A stretch of DNA of 64,000 nt, from assembly GCA_030433215.1 (NCBI GenBank), contig JAUIMC010000005.1:142033-206032 (forward strand). Direction: 5' to 3'. The translations under genes and the position numbers were made by a program. The notes beneath the pieces were generated by a model, which did no database searches, was not told the origin of the DNA, and saw only the letters and a program-made list of their open reading frames with translations. Source of the DNA: Alphaproteobacteria bacterium. Lineage in GTDB: Bacteria; Pseudomonadota; Alphaproteobacteria; Caulobacterales; Parvularculaceae. Positions within the stretch are counted from its first letter, which is position 1; the number at the start of each line of letters is the position of its first letter. Of the stretch, positions 45,652 to 54,764 are shown in pieces.

Positions 45652-46017
45652 GTGTTTTCCCACCCCGCCTCGCCCGTTTTCCGAGGGCTGTACGCCACAG
45701 CGCCCTTGTTTGCAGCGCCGCCAAATTCGCCTGTCTGCAGGGGGCCCATCCCCGCCCCTTAGCAAAAGAGAACATTACTCCAGCGAAGGCTATAAAGGAA
45801 ACGGTTATATTTTAATTTAAGGCAGCCGTTTATTTCTCCGCTATGCAGGTTTCAAATGCCTCATGGCGACATTACAGCCCGCCAGCTAATGGCTATTAGC
45901 GTTATCGGCTAAGTAATTGCAGGCTTTTGAAGATATGCGATGAAGAACAGGGTCTTGGCCCCTATCGGGCGCAAGTCGCGTGGAGCTGAGTCTGCGAAAA
46001 AGCCTGCTGCGCAAGCG
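45652..46017. other. Gap between the ABC ATPase and ligB genes
   Basis: 366 bases with no convincing gene. The central part (about 45770-45845) is AT-rich and should contain the ABC operon promoter. A perfect inverted repeat, GCTAAT and ATTAGC around GGCT, is at 45885-45900. The remainder is the 3' flank of ligB. I see no RNA gene here. Confidence 0.45.
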
Positions 46018-47267
<1,250 letters not shown>

Positions 47268-47431
47268 GATTATTTCCCTACCATATTCCCGCTGCCTTCG
47301 CCAGCAGGCCGAAACCGGTCCTATCGTATGAGCAATCGCTCGGCGCTACCCGGCGGACCCGCTTGCTTCCGCAAGGATGCTAATTCACTTCGCTTTTGCA
47401 CCGCCTCGGCGCGTATTGACGGCGATGGCGC

Positions 47432-47465
47432 AAAAAAGAAGCGGCCGCCTTTCGGCGGCCGCTTC
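47432..47465 (-). terminator. Strong intrinsic terminator
   Basis: On the minus strand a perfect 12-bp GC-rich stem (GAAGCGGCCGCC with GGCGGCCGCTTC) and a 4-base loop are followed by six T residues (plus-strand A run 47432-47437). It ends the transcription unit that includes the Gln-rich membrane protein gene and the short frames after it. Confidence 0.88.
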
Positions 47466-47515
47466 CATCCCCTGCTGCACTGGTCGACGTCGACAGCTCT
47501 ACGAAAAACGCGCCG

Positions 47516-47640
47516 TCATGATGCTTCGCGGGCTGCAAATCCGAGAAGCAGAAGCCAGACAATCACGATATGCGCACAACCCGTTCAACGATACGACCGA
47601 CGGCGGCGCCAATGCCCGCAAGGAATAAGCTCAGTTCCAT
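47516..47640 (-). CDS. Two possible overlapping micro-ORFs
   Basis: Right after the 162-residue gene, an ATG at 47640 with GAGGGGGC upstream opens 25 codons (MELSLFLAGIGAAVGRIVER in part). Its stop overlaps a GTG (GTGA at 47563-47566) that opens 16 codons beginning MIVWLLLLGFAA. Both are hydrophobic and both lie before the terminator. They could be translationally coupled membrane peptides or one frameshifted small protein. Evidence is only position and ribosome site. Confidence 0.3.
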
Positions 47641-47646
47641 GCCCCC

Positions 47647-48135
47647 TCAGCCGAAAAGCTGGGCCGCAATGAAAATGATGATTGCAAGACCGATCAGCCC
47701 CTTGATGACACCTTTCAACGCATACGCGATCGTCGCGCCAAGCACCGCGGAAATCAGCAATCCCAGGCCGGAGGCTTCCGACAAGGCGGCGAGATAAAAA
47801 GCGCCGCCGCCGCCGGCGAACGCGATCAGACCGTCGATCGGATTTCCATCGCTGGAGGCCGCCGCGCTCTTAACACTCTTCTGTTGGGGCTTTTTCTTTT
47901 GCTGCTGCTGAGCCCGTAGCTTGTTCTGTCTTTGACGCTCCGCCGCCGCCGCGCGCTCACGGGCCTGCTGCGCCTCAATATTTCGCTGCATATTTTCATG
48001 GGCGCGCCACTGCGCATCTTCGGCGGCGCGTTGCTGTTCGCGAAGAACACTCTGCTCAGCCATGCTTCCGCCCGGCGGCGTATACCCTTTTACCGGAACG
48101 AAGCCCTGACCCGGATGGTCTTTATATGTGTTCAT
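47647..48135 (-). CDS. Gln/Arg-rich protein with C-terminal membrane segments
   Basis: 162 residues from the ATG at 48135 (GAAGGAGCG upstream). The N-terminal part starts MNTYKDHPGQGFVPVKGYTPP, then a long charged helix rich in Gln, Arg and Ala (about residues 30-90) runs into two glycine-rich hydrophobic segments at the C-terminus. I recognise no family; the shape suggests a membrane-anchored coiled coil facing the cytoplasm. The same 14-bp motif found before other units of the 48-59 kb cluster lies about 110 bases upstream, so it probably belongs to that regulon. Confidence 0.65.
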   Translation of the reverse strand: MNTYKDHPGQGFVPVKGYTPPGGSMAEQSVLREQQRAAEDAQWRAHENMQRNIEAQQARERAAAAERQRQNKLRAQQQQKKKPQQKSVKSAAASSDGNPIDGLIAFAGGGGAFYLAALSEASGLGLLISAVLGATIAYALKGVIKGLIGLAIIIFIAAQLFG

Positions 48136-48244
48136 CTTCCGCTCCTTCTCTCTCGGGTTGGCGCGCACTAGGCCCGCCAAGCGTCATTGAGTTATTTGAG
48201 GAAACGGGAAATCCGACCCGCCCCATATTGCCTATGAGGGGGTG

Positions 48245-48268
48245 AACGGGCGGATCAGCGCCTTTTTT
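48245..48268 (-). promoter_or_regulatory. Cluster motif, copy E
   Basis: Plus-strand AACGGGCGGATCAG (48245-48258) followed by a T-run (48263-48268). Read in the gene direction this is an A-tract, then CTGATCC, then GCCCGTT. It precedes the 162-residue membrane protein gene by about 110 bases. Confidence 0.6.
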
Positions 48269-48314
48269 CGCACGCTCCGCGCCGCAATCTTAAATTTTTC
48301 GGGAAAAAGGGCGT

Positions 48315-48875
48315 TTACTGGACGATCGCCGTCATGCCGCCATCCTCATCAGGCGCCTTTTCCGGAGGCGACAGCATAACGATCTGCACGCGCCGGTTGG
48401 CGCTGTCATGCGGCCGGAACGGGTCTTTCAGCCGTGTTTCGCCAAACCCGCGCATGGCGAGGCGCTCAGACGCTACGGCCCCGGTTTGCGTCAAAAATGC
48501 AGTCACCGCCGCCGCGCGTTTTTCAGACAGGGCGAGATTGTACTCGTCAGAGCCGCTTGCATCCGTGTGCCCATAAACCCCGAAATCGGCGCCCTTGAGC
48601 GTTTCGCCATTCAAAGCCGCGGCCAGTTCCTCGAGCTGGCGTTTGGCGCTTGGCGTCAGCATCGCGCTGTCGAACTCAAAAGAGATGTAAAGGTCAACGG
48701 CCGGAAGAGGTTCGCCCGTGACCGGCGTCAATTCCGTTTCAAGGGAACGCCGGTCCAGAATCTCTCCGCGCTCCTGGAGCGTTTCTTTTTCTTCCGCGGC
48801 GTCTGTCGTCTGCGCCATCGCGGCGCCGGACAAGATTACCGCGCCAGCCAGCGCTGCTGTGAAGATTCGGGTCAT
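48315..48875 (-). CDS. OmpA-family peptidoglycan-binding protein
   Basis: 186 residues from the ATG at 48875, preceded by AAAGGAGG. A signal peptide ends at AAMAQ. After a linker, residues from about 75 on form an OmpA C-terminal domain: FEFDSAMLTPSAKRQL, GHTDASGSDEYNLALSEKRA and NRRVQIVM, with the Asp and Arg that bind diaminopimelate. It lacks a beta-barrel, so it is a soluble periplasmic peptidoglycan-binding protein. It is the last gene of the five-gene unit that starts with the transglycosylase, and its frame overlaps the upstream gene's end. Confidence 0.88.
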   Translation of the reverse strand: MTRIFTAALAGAVILSGAAMAQTTDAAEEKETLQERGEILDRRSLETELTPVTGEPLPAVDLYISFEFDSAMLTPSAKRQLEELAAALNGETLKGADFGVYGHTDASGSDEYNLALSEKRAAAVTAFLTQTGAVASERLAMRGFGETRLKDPFRPHDSANRRVQIVMLSPPEKAPDEDGGMTAIVQ

Positions 48876-48895
48876 CGCGCCCTCCTTTGGCGGCT

Positions 48896-50086
48896 TCATT
48901 CGGTCGGTGCGGGCCTTTGTTCGCCCGGCTTCAGGGAAATAACGCCGACGCCGGAGACGCCGTCCTGCACATCGCTTTCATAAGAGACGGCATATGCGGA
49001 TGCGCCGCCAGTAAGATACGCCGCTAGCGTTGCACGCGTGCGCGCGCCTGCTTCCAGCATACCCTCATAGAGAATTTCGCCTGTGTCTTCTTTGCGAAGC
49101 GTGACAGCGAAATCGCTTTGCCCGTTGTCATTGCGCATATCGACCACGATGTAGCACAACTTGCCGTCAATCGCGGCCGCCGCCTCGCCGCCCCATGAAA
49201 TCGCTTGCGGCGCTTGCGCGTGGGGCTCGGTCTCGGAAAGACATCGCTCCGAGGGCGAGACCATCGCCGTAAACGACATCTCCGGCGCGATGTATTCAAG
49301 GCGTTCCCGACCGCCGCCCGCCGGCGACGATTTCGCATCCAGACGGTTATTGTAAGCAAAGGCGCCCCAGATAACGCCCAAAGCCAGCACCCCCGCCGCC
49401 GCCCCGATCGCGATCGCCTGTTTTTTCGGGCCAGAGCCAGGGCCAGGCGGCGCCTCAGGGGTTAGCACAGGAAGTTCCGCCGGCTCGTCCTTTTGCGCAT
49501 GCCAGCGCGACGGGTCAAAAACCGCCTTGCTTTCGAAGCGATAATCAAAACCGGAAAAGCGTGTTTTCAGCGCGTCCAGCCGATCGCAAAGCGCTTTTGT
49601 TTTCGAGGCCGCCGGCAGCATGGCGAGTAAAGACGCGCCCTGCTCCGAAACATGCTGGAAGAGCGGTTCCGACAAGGCGAGCTTTCGCTCTATATGCCCG
49701 ACGCCTTTCACCGACAGGTCTGCGTCAAGCGCGCCCGTCGCCCAGATGACGCTATCCACGCCAGACAGATCATCAGGCGCTTCGGCGGTCGCGCCCGCAA
49801 GGGTGCGGCGATGCGCCAGCGCATGGGCGATAAAAACGCCAAGCTGCCAACTCTCGCCATCGTCAATATTTGCAGAAACGTCGAGCCGATATTGCTCGCT
49901 GCCGGAATGACGCGCGATGACGCCGCCGTCGAAACTGACGAATTCATGATAGGCGGCCGAGATCGGCAGCTTGCGGGATTTAAACTGCAGACAGGCCGCG
50001 CTGTGACGCTGATGCGGCGCTTCGATGAGGCGCAAGACCCGTGACGGGCCCTCCGTGGTCGCTATGTAAACCGCCGCCCCGCTCAT
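48896..50086 (-). CDS. Single-pass membrane protein with Lon-like (S16) domain
   Basis: 396 residues. There is one membrane segment at about 224-245. The N-terminal cytoplasmic part (about 65-165) has the pattern of the Lon proteolytic fold: DDGESWQLG with Ser79 in the nucleophile position, then ATGALD (116-121), then VKGVGHIERKL with Lys135 where Lon has its dyad Lys. No AAA+ ATPase domain is present. The C-terminal 150 residues would be periplasmic and contain strand-like stretches and two Cys. I recognise no full-length family. Activity is inferred and the Ser-Lys spacing (56) is longer than in E. coli Lon. Neighbours are a cytoplasmic 182-residue protein and OmpA. Confidence 0.6.
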   Translation of the reverse strand: MSGAAVYIATTEGPSRVLRLIEAPHQRHSAACLQFKSRKLPISAAYHEFVSFDGGVIARHSGSEQYRLDVSANIDDGESWQLGVFIAHALAHRRTLAGATAEAPDDLSGVDSVIWATGALDADLSVKGVGHIERKLALSEPLFQHVSEQGASLLAMLPAASKTKALCDRLDALKTRFSGFDYRFESKAVFDPSRWHAQKDEPAELPVLTPEAPPGPGSGPKKQAIAIGAAAGVLALGVIWGAFAYNNRLDAKSSPAGGGRERLEYIAPEMSFTAMVSPSERCLSETEPHAQAPQAISWGGEAAAAIDGKLCYIVVDMRNDNGQSDFAVTLRKEDTGEILYEGMLEAGARTRATLAAYLTGGASAYAVSYESDVQDGVSGVGVISLKPGEQRPAPTE

Positions 50087-50093
50087 AATCCCC

Positions 50094-50642
50094 TCACCAT
50101 ACTCTCACTTGGCGGTCAGGATGGTTCAGCACCGCGATGAGAGGATGTTCGCCCTCGAGCATGATCTGTATCACGCCGCGATAGGGCGCCTCCAGTTCTA
50201 TCTCCTCGACGCCGGCGCCGGGGCTCGCAGCCTGGAAACGGGATGGCGCGCCCTCATCCGCGCCGAGGTCGATAATAAGATAATATTCATAGGGCGGTTC
50301 GGGCGAACGGCGCAGCTCGTAGCGCCAGCGTCCGCTCGGGTCGGCGCCGCGCGGCATGTCATCACCTGTGGCGGCGGCGGCGGCGGCGGCGAGACTGGCC
50401 GCGCCGGTCATATCGAGGACCGCGTTCCATTCGCGCCACAAATGCCCTCCGCGCCGCAAGGCGTCCCTGACGGCGCCGTCATGATCAGACGCAGCGTCGC
50501 GCGCGTATGCATATAGGCGCCGGTGGCTGATCCCGCCCTGGCCGGCAGCGGTCATCGCCGCACGCGCACGCGCGCGCGCAATAAAGTCATCCGCGATTTC
50601 AGTCCGCGCTTCTTCGCTTAGGTCGCGCCATTGTTGACTCAT
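50094..50642 (-). CDS. Cluster protein of unknown function (182 aa)
   Basis: 182 residues, no signal peptide. The first 85 residues are helical and rich in Ala, Arg and Asp (ending near HLWREWNAVLD); an Ala-rich linker follows; the last 80 residues look like beta strands ending in NHPDRQVRVW. I recognise no domain. Its start overlaps the stop of the 559-residue gene by four bases and the Lon-like gene begins eight bases after its stop, so the three are tightly coupled. It may form a cytoplasmic complex with them. Confidence 0.65.
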   Translation of the reverse strand: MSQQWRDLSEEARTEIADDFIARARARAAMTAAGQGGISHRRLYAYARDAASDHDGAVRDALRRGGHLWREWNAVLDMTGAASLAAAAAAATGDDMPRGADPSGRWRYELRRSPEPPYEYYLIIDLGADEGAPSRFQAASPGAGVEEIELEAPYRGVIQIMLEGEHPLIAVLNHPDRQVRVW

Positions 50643-52318
50643 TTTGAAACTCCTTCATCCATCGGGGACAGATGCATCTTGAAAAACATGCCGTCGAAAG
50701 CCGCCTTGTCTTTTCCAAAACGGTCCGGCTCCTTTTGCGCCTTATCCAGTACAGTCTTCAGCTTGCGCAGCCGTGAGCAAAGGTGCAGCTGCGCCTGCGG
50801 AAGCCGGTTCGACGCCATTTCAAAAGCATCGACGACCTCTGCCTTGTGAATCTGATTGCGGCGAAACCCTGCTCTTTCGTTGCTTCTCCAGGCGGATTCA
50901 GCTTTCCTGAACGCGCCCGCAAACGGCGCCGGCGGCTCGGCGCCAGACGCAATATCCGCATAAAGACACGCCGCCAGCGCCGCGAAAGGATCGTCGCGCA
51001 AATCATCATGGGACAAATCATAATGAGCGACGATTTCCATCATTCGGCCTTCCTCTTGAAGCTCCGGAACCATGGCCATCAGCAAGCGCACGCCATCCTC
51101 GCGCTGGTTCGCGGCCAGCACATGCGCGCTGGCGAGGATCGCCGTTTCAAAGCCGGAGACAATCTCCTGAAACAGCGCCGCCACATCTTCATAGGTCATG
51201 GACGGCCCGGCGCTCAGAACGGCTTCCGCCTTTGAACGGCTCGGTTTTTTGCCGCGCTTGACCTGAACCAGCTTGTTTTCGACCTCGCCGAAAACCACAG
51301 CGCGAAGCGCTGACAAAAGCAGCGTCTCCGCCTCGGGCGCCAGGTCCGCCACAGGCGCGCCCTGCTTGTGCTCGCGGCCTAGGAGAAACTTGATGCTTTC
51401 GTTCTCTTCATTGAGACTGAGCCAGTCTTCATAGCTGCTCGTCTCGGTCGTGCGGCCCTCCTCCGCCAGGGTTTCATCCCAAACGCCGCCTTCTTCGATG
51501 GACGCGGAGGTCGAGCCCGCCTGACGCCCCGCCTGACGGGCGGCGTAAGCGGCGTAAGCGACGGCGAAGTCCGAAAAAGTCCCATGCGCCGTTCCATAAA
51601 GTGTCATGTCGATATCTTCACGGAGCGCATTCTCCATCCAAAATTCAAGAACATGATCTGACGAGACGTCGCGATGGGTGAAGCCGCCGCCGGGAAAAGC
51701 CTTGTTCATAAAGTTGATGATTTCACGGAAGGCGCGCGCTTCTTGGCCCGAGCCTTCCCGCTTGCGGATATAGGCTTCAAAAGCGTTGGCCCAGTTTTTC
51801 GCCACGGCAAACAGGCCGTCATTGTCATGGGCTGCGCCGGAAACCTCTTCCAGGCGCCGCATCAGATCGTCCGCACCGAGGAAAAGGCAGACAATATTGG
51901 CCGCGCAGACGGTTTTCGGCATCGCCCTGTAAGACGTCGTGAAAACATCGCCGGCGGTATAGGTGACCTGAACGCCGTCGCGCTGAATGGCAATTCGCGA
52001 ACCGGGTTCGGGCGCCTTTGAGAACGCTGCGCGAAAACTCTCGGCGCGCGGCGAAACCCCGAACAGCAGATCGCATGTGTTCAGGCCGGCCGCATCGGCG
52101 GCGGCGATGAAATGGGTGACCCTTAGAAACATGTCTAACCTGTTTTTGCCGTAAAGGCTGCGAAGAGCGGCCTCGATCATCCGCGGCGGGAAGCCGAATT
52201 GCGGCGGCTCGTCGCCTTCGCCGCCGTCGCCATAACCGCTCCCGTTGACGGGCAACGCCATGAGCAGGTCTTCGGCTTCCCTTTGCAGCTTCTCGAAAAG
52301 GTTGATCGGCTCGCTCAT
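50639..52318 (-). CDS. Cluster protein of unknown function (559 aa)
   Basis: 559 residues without a signal peptide or membrane segment, mostly helical, with an acidic Glu/Ser-rich stretch around 270-310 and a basic C-terminus. AGQRGGRKPS-like charged loops separate the two halves. I recognise no catalytic motif or family. A ribosome site (AGAGGGGCGGGAA) precedes the ATG. It is the largest protein in the block and is encoded between the secreted transglycosylase and the 182-residue protein, so a cytoplasmic scaffold or regulator is possible but unproven. Confidence 0.65.
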   Translation of the reverse strand: MSEPINLFEKLQREAEDLLMALPVNGSGYGDGGEGDEPPQFGFPPRMIEAALRSLYGKNRLDMFLRVTHFIAAADAAGLNTCDLLFGVSPRAESFRAAFSKAPEPGSRIAIQRDGVQVTYTAGDVFTTSYRAMPKTVCAANIVCLFLGADDLMRRLEEVSGAAHDNDGLFAVAKNWANAFEAYIRKREGSGQEARAFREIINFMNKAFPGGGFTHRDVSSDHVLEFWMENALREDIDMTLYGTAHGTFSDFAVAYAAYAARQAGRQAGSTSASIEEGGVWDETLAEEGRTTETSSYEDWLSLNEENESIKFLLGREHKQGAPVADLAPEAETLLLSALRAVVFGEVENKLVQVKRGKKPSRSKAEAVLSAGPSMTYEDVAALFQEIVSGFETAILASAHVLAANQREDGVRLLMAMVPELQEEGRMMEIVAHYDLSHDDLRDDPFAALAACLYADIASGAEPPAPFAGAFRKAESAWRSNERAGFRRNQIHKAEVVDAFEMASNRLPQAQLHLCSRLRKLKTVLDKAQKEPDRFGKDKAAFDGMFFKMHLSPMDEGVSK

Positions 52319-52335
52319 TTCCCGCCCCTCTGTGT

Positions 52336-53229
52336 CTACGGCGTGCGCCAGTCTCCGGCCCGCCGGTATTCATACCGCCTGTTCGCCACCCGCAAGGACG
52401 TCCTAAAACGCTGACGCAGATCGTCGATGTCTCGATACAGCGCCGCAGACGGCGTCTCGCCGGTCACCGGATAGTCATAGAAGACAGGCTCGTCATTATA
52501 GGCATATCTGGAGGCACGCGCGGCCGGAATGCGGGACGCGGCCTGAGACGCCTCCGCGCTGAAGGGGCCGCCGGCGAATTGATCGCCAATGCCCAGCGCT
52601 GAGCGAGCATCCGCAACCATCAAAACCGTCTTGCGGTCTGTTGCGTAGCGGTCGCGCCAGTCGAGCACGCTGGCGACATACGCTTCGGTGCGCGCCGACG
52701 GCTCGGCCGTATGCGGGGAGTCGCCGTCAAGCGTGCCGCCATTGTAATGGGACAGGGCCGCGTCCCAGCGCTGTCCATAATGCTCATACAGCCGGGCGAG
52801 ATATTCGACGCCAAGGCGCACATTCAATTCCGGATCCCACAATTCATCCTTTTGGACGCCGAACTCACCGGCCGCCGTCGCCGGCATGATCTGCATGACC
52901 CCGCGCGCGCCTTTCGAGCTGAGCGCGTCAGCATTGAAGTTCGATTCCACTTTTGCAACGGCAAGCGCAAGTTCCGGGGGGACGTCGCTTAAAAGAGCCT
53001 CGCGCACAACCAGCTCGCGCAGGCTCGAGCGGGAGAAAAATTTCTGTTTCGGCGCGTGAAAAGCGGCGTCCGCGCCGTCATCGGCCTGGACAGCCGGATC
53101 GTCGCCGGCCGGCGCGCCAAGCAGCATGGTGGGTTCGGCGAGGGCCGGAAGGGAAAATGCGGCGAGAGCCAGCAGAGATCCGCCGGCGGCAAGTTGGGCA
53201 AGGCGGTTATTTCGGGGATTTTTACGCAT
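52336..53229 (-). CDS. Secreted lytic transglycosylase (SLT family 1)
   Basis: 297 residues with a signal peptide (residues 1-31, ending ALAE). The SLT domain covers about 75-200: AVAKVESNFNADALSSKGARG has the catalytic Glu95, GVMQIMPATA follows, and LSHYNGG gives the later conserved Tyr/Asn. The C-terminal 100 residues are rich in Arg and Tyr with no known domain. It cuts peptidoglycan glycan strands in the periplasm, probably to make room for an envelope-spanning structure. It heads the unit of five genes and has the cluster motif upstream. Confidence 0.88.
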   Translation of the reverse strand: MRKNPRNNRLAQLAAGGSLLALAAFSLPALAEPTMLLGAPAGDDPAVQADDGADAAFHAPKQKFFSRSSLRELVVREALLSDVPPELALAVAKVESNFNADALSSKGARGVMQIMPATAAGEFGVQKDELWDPELNVRLGVEYLARLYEHYGQRWDAALSHYNGGTLDGDSPHTAEPSARTEAYVASVLDWRDRYATDRKTVLMVADARSALGIGDQFAGGPFSAEASQAASRIPAARASRYAYNDEPVFYDYPVTGETPSAALYRDIDDLRQRFRTSLRVANRRYEYRRAGDWRTP

Positions 53230-53258
53230 CCTGGTCTCCTTTGTCGTTCATTTCCCTA

Positions 53259-53283
53259 AACGGAAGGACCAGAGGTTTTTTTT
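53259..53283 (-). promoter_or_regulatory. Cluster motif, copy D
   Basis: Plus-strand AACGGAAGGACCAG (53259-53272) followed by eight T residues (53276-53283). In the gene direction it reads A-tract, CTGGTCC, TTCCGTT. It lies about 30-55 bases before the transglycosylase start. Confidence 0.65.
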
Positions 53284-53293
53284 CACGCCTGCA

Positions 53294-53319
53294 AACGAAA
53301 GAAGGGCTTAGCGCCCTTC
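53294..53319 (-). terminator. Probable terminator after the SH3-like lipoprotein gene
   Basis: On the minus strand a 7-bp stem (GAAGGGC with GCCCTTC, 53301-53319) has the stop codon TAA in its loop and is followed by TTTCGTTT. It separates this gene from the transglycosylase unit. Confidence 0.6.
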
Positions 53320-53622
53320 CCGTTCCGCAATGAAGGGCCAGCCGAACACATAGCCTTCGGGGCCGTTCTGCAAGATGAGGTAAGTCCAGGGCTCAGGGGC
53401 CGCAGGCGCCGCCCGCCCCCTCAGCGCATCGCCCTCGCGGAACGCCGTCAAGGTCGTGGCGTTGATCGAAGGCGAGCTTTTCATCTGAAATGCGCGCGTC
53501 GCGACATAGTCGCGATTCTGGACCGTGGAAAGATCCGGCGCCGGCGCGGGATGAGATGCGCAGGCGCCGAGACTAAGCGCAAGCATGGCGATGAGCGTTG
53601 TTTTTGTTGTCTGGCGTTGCAT
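53308..53622 (-). CDS. Small SH3-like lipoprotein
   Basis: 104 residues from the ATG at 53622 (AAAGGAGAG upstream). The signal peptide ends in the lipobox LGAC. The mature part RDYVATRAFQMKSSPSINATTL to FREGDAL and ending in EGYVFGWPF has the strand pattern of bacterial SH3 domains, which often bind peptidoglycan. It is anchored to the outer membrane or inner membrane surface. A strong terminator separates it from the gene before it. Confidence 0.7.
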   Translation of the reverse strand: MQRQTTKTTLIAMLALSLGACASHPAPAPDLSTVQNRDYVATRAFQMKSSPSINATTLTAFREGDALRGRAAPAAPEPWTYLILQNGPEGYVFGWPFIAEREGR

Positions 53623-53652
53623 GGAAGCTCTCCTTTTCCTGTCTGCGGATGC

Positions 53653-53681
53653 AAAAAGGGCGTCGGCTTTCACCGACGCCC
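53653..53681 (-). terminator. Intrinsic terminator inside unit C
   Basis: A perfect 9-bp stem (GGGCGTCGG with CCGACGCCC) with a six-base loop is followed on the minus strand by five T residues. It stands 13 bases after the stop of the 314-residue gene and before the SH3-like lipoprotein gene. Since only about 30 bases separate it from the next start, the lipoprotein is probably expressed by read-through, at a lower level. Confidence 0.82.
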
Positions 53682-53693
53682 CTTCTTGGCTGC

Positions 53694-54638
53694 TTACTCG
53701 AAGCGCCCTTCACGTTGGGCGCGCTGGCGCCGGTCCTTGACCATCCGTTCCACCGTGAACAGGCGGTTCTCGCGGACGGTGACCCGATATTCATGAGGCT
53801 CGTAACCCATATCGGTGAAGAGGATGTTCATCCACTTGTAGATGTCGTCGCTCTTGGCGCGCGAGGCGTAGTTATACTTGTAAACCGTCGCATCGCCGGA
53901 GACGCCGCGCACCGTGACGTAATCCGGAAACTCAGCTTCCATAACCTCGGTGACCGCAAGGATCTCTTTCATGGTGAAGTTACGGAAGGTGAAGTTATAG
54001 TTGTTGATGAGGCCGGGATCGCTGTCCGGGCTGGCGTAATCGGCCGTGGCGTCGCCGCGGTCGATATAGGCGAGCTTTTCCGAAAGAACGACGCCAAGGC
54101 TTGCCGCGATGTCGCGGGCGTGATCGCCGACAACTTCCTCGATGCAGACGCCGGCGCATTTGCGCGGCGCGGGGAATTCCATGCGCATGGGCTCCCAGCC
54201 GCCAAGATACTGATTGGAGGCGACGTCATAAATATCGCCGGCAAGACGCACCTGCGCTTTCGTGCCGAAGCCGTAATCCTTGGCGGCGGCGCGGATTTTG
54301 AAGACGATAAGCGCGCGTCCGCAGAGCGTCGCATCCTCCGCCTTGCAGGCAAGATCCACGATCTGGATGAGCTCTTCCTTGGGACGGCGGTCGCGCATGC
54401 TCCAGTCGAGTTTGGCGGCGATGGCGCTTTCGTCGATCACATACCAGTCGTCGTCCGCGAACTGGCGCTGGATTTCGGTCATCACGCGGCGATGAATGTC
54501 GCTGGAGCGCGTGACGCTGTTGGGGTCTGAGTCTTCAGCCATGACGATGATGGGCAGGCCTTCGCCGCCCTCGGCGTGCGCCGGGGCCAGGCCGGCGGCG
54601 CTGGCGATGGCGGCTGCTGCGAAAAGCATGTTCTTCAT
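53694..54638 (-). CDS. Exported protein of unknown function (314 aa)
   Basis: 314 residues with a signal peptide (about 1-22, AHAE). The first half has the alternating strand and helix pattern seen in CsgG/LpoB/FlgO-like periplasmic domains: a strand IIVMAED, a helix RRVMTEIQRQF, a strand WYVIDESAI, then RALIVFKIRA and AQVRLAGDIYDV. It contains two Cys near CAGVC. The second half has repeated Tyr and Asp and ends in a basic tail. Assignment to that fold is inference. It is the first gene of unit C and has the cluster motif upstream. Confidence 0.65.
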   Translation of the reverse strand: MKNMLFAAAAIASAAGLAPAHAEGGEGLPIIVMAEDSDPNSVTRSSDIHRRVMTEIQRQFADDDWYVIDESAIAAKLDWSMRDRRPKEELIQIVDLACKAEDATLCGRALIVFKIRAAAKDYGFGTKAQVRLAGDIYDVASNQYLGGWEPMRMEFPAPRKCAGVCIEEVVGDHARDIAASLGVVLSEKLAYIDRGDATADYASPDSDPGLINNYNFTFRNFTMKEILAVTEVMEAEFPDYVTVRGVSGDATVYKYNYASRAKSDDIYKWMNILFTDMGYEPHEYRVTVRENRLFTVERMVKDRRQRAQREGRFE

Positions 54639-54675
54639 GATGTTCTCTCCTTTAAATTCCGTGCCTATGCGGTCA

Positions 54676-54699
54676 AACGGAAGGATCAGCGATGTTTTT
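54676..54699 (-). promoter_or_regulatory. Cluster motif, copy C
   Basis: Plus-strand AACGGAAGGATCAG (54676-54689), then a T-run at 54695-54699. In gene direction: A-tract, CTGATCC, TTCCGTT. It ends about 38 bases before the 314-residue gene. Confidence 0.65.
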
Positions 54700-54764
54700 G
54701 CGAGCCTTTGGCGAAAAAACCCGATTTTTCTGCAGCGCCCCTCAAAGAAGGCCGCCGCAGGGTC

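Larger units (their letters stand above)
47268..47646. other. Gap between ligA and the Gln-rich membrane protein gene
   Basis: 379 bases. It holds the ligA promoter (right after 47267), a strong minus-strand terminator at 47432-47465, and two very short overlapping frames at 47516-47640 directly after the stop of the upstream minus-strand gene. The rest shows no coding pattern. Confidence 0.6.
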
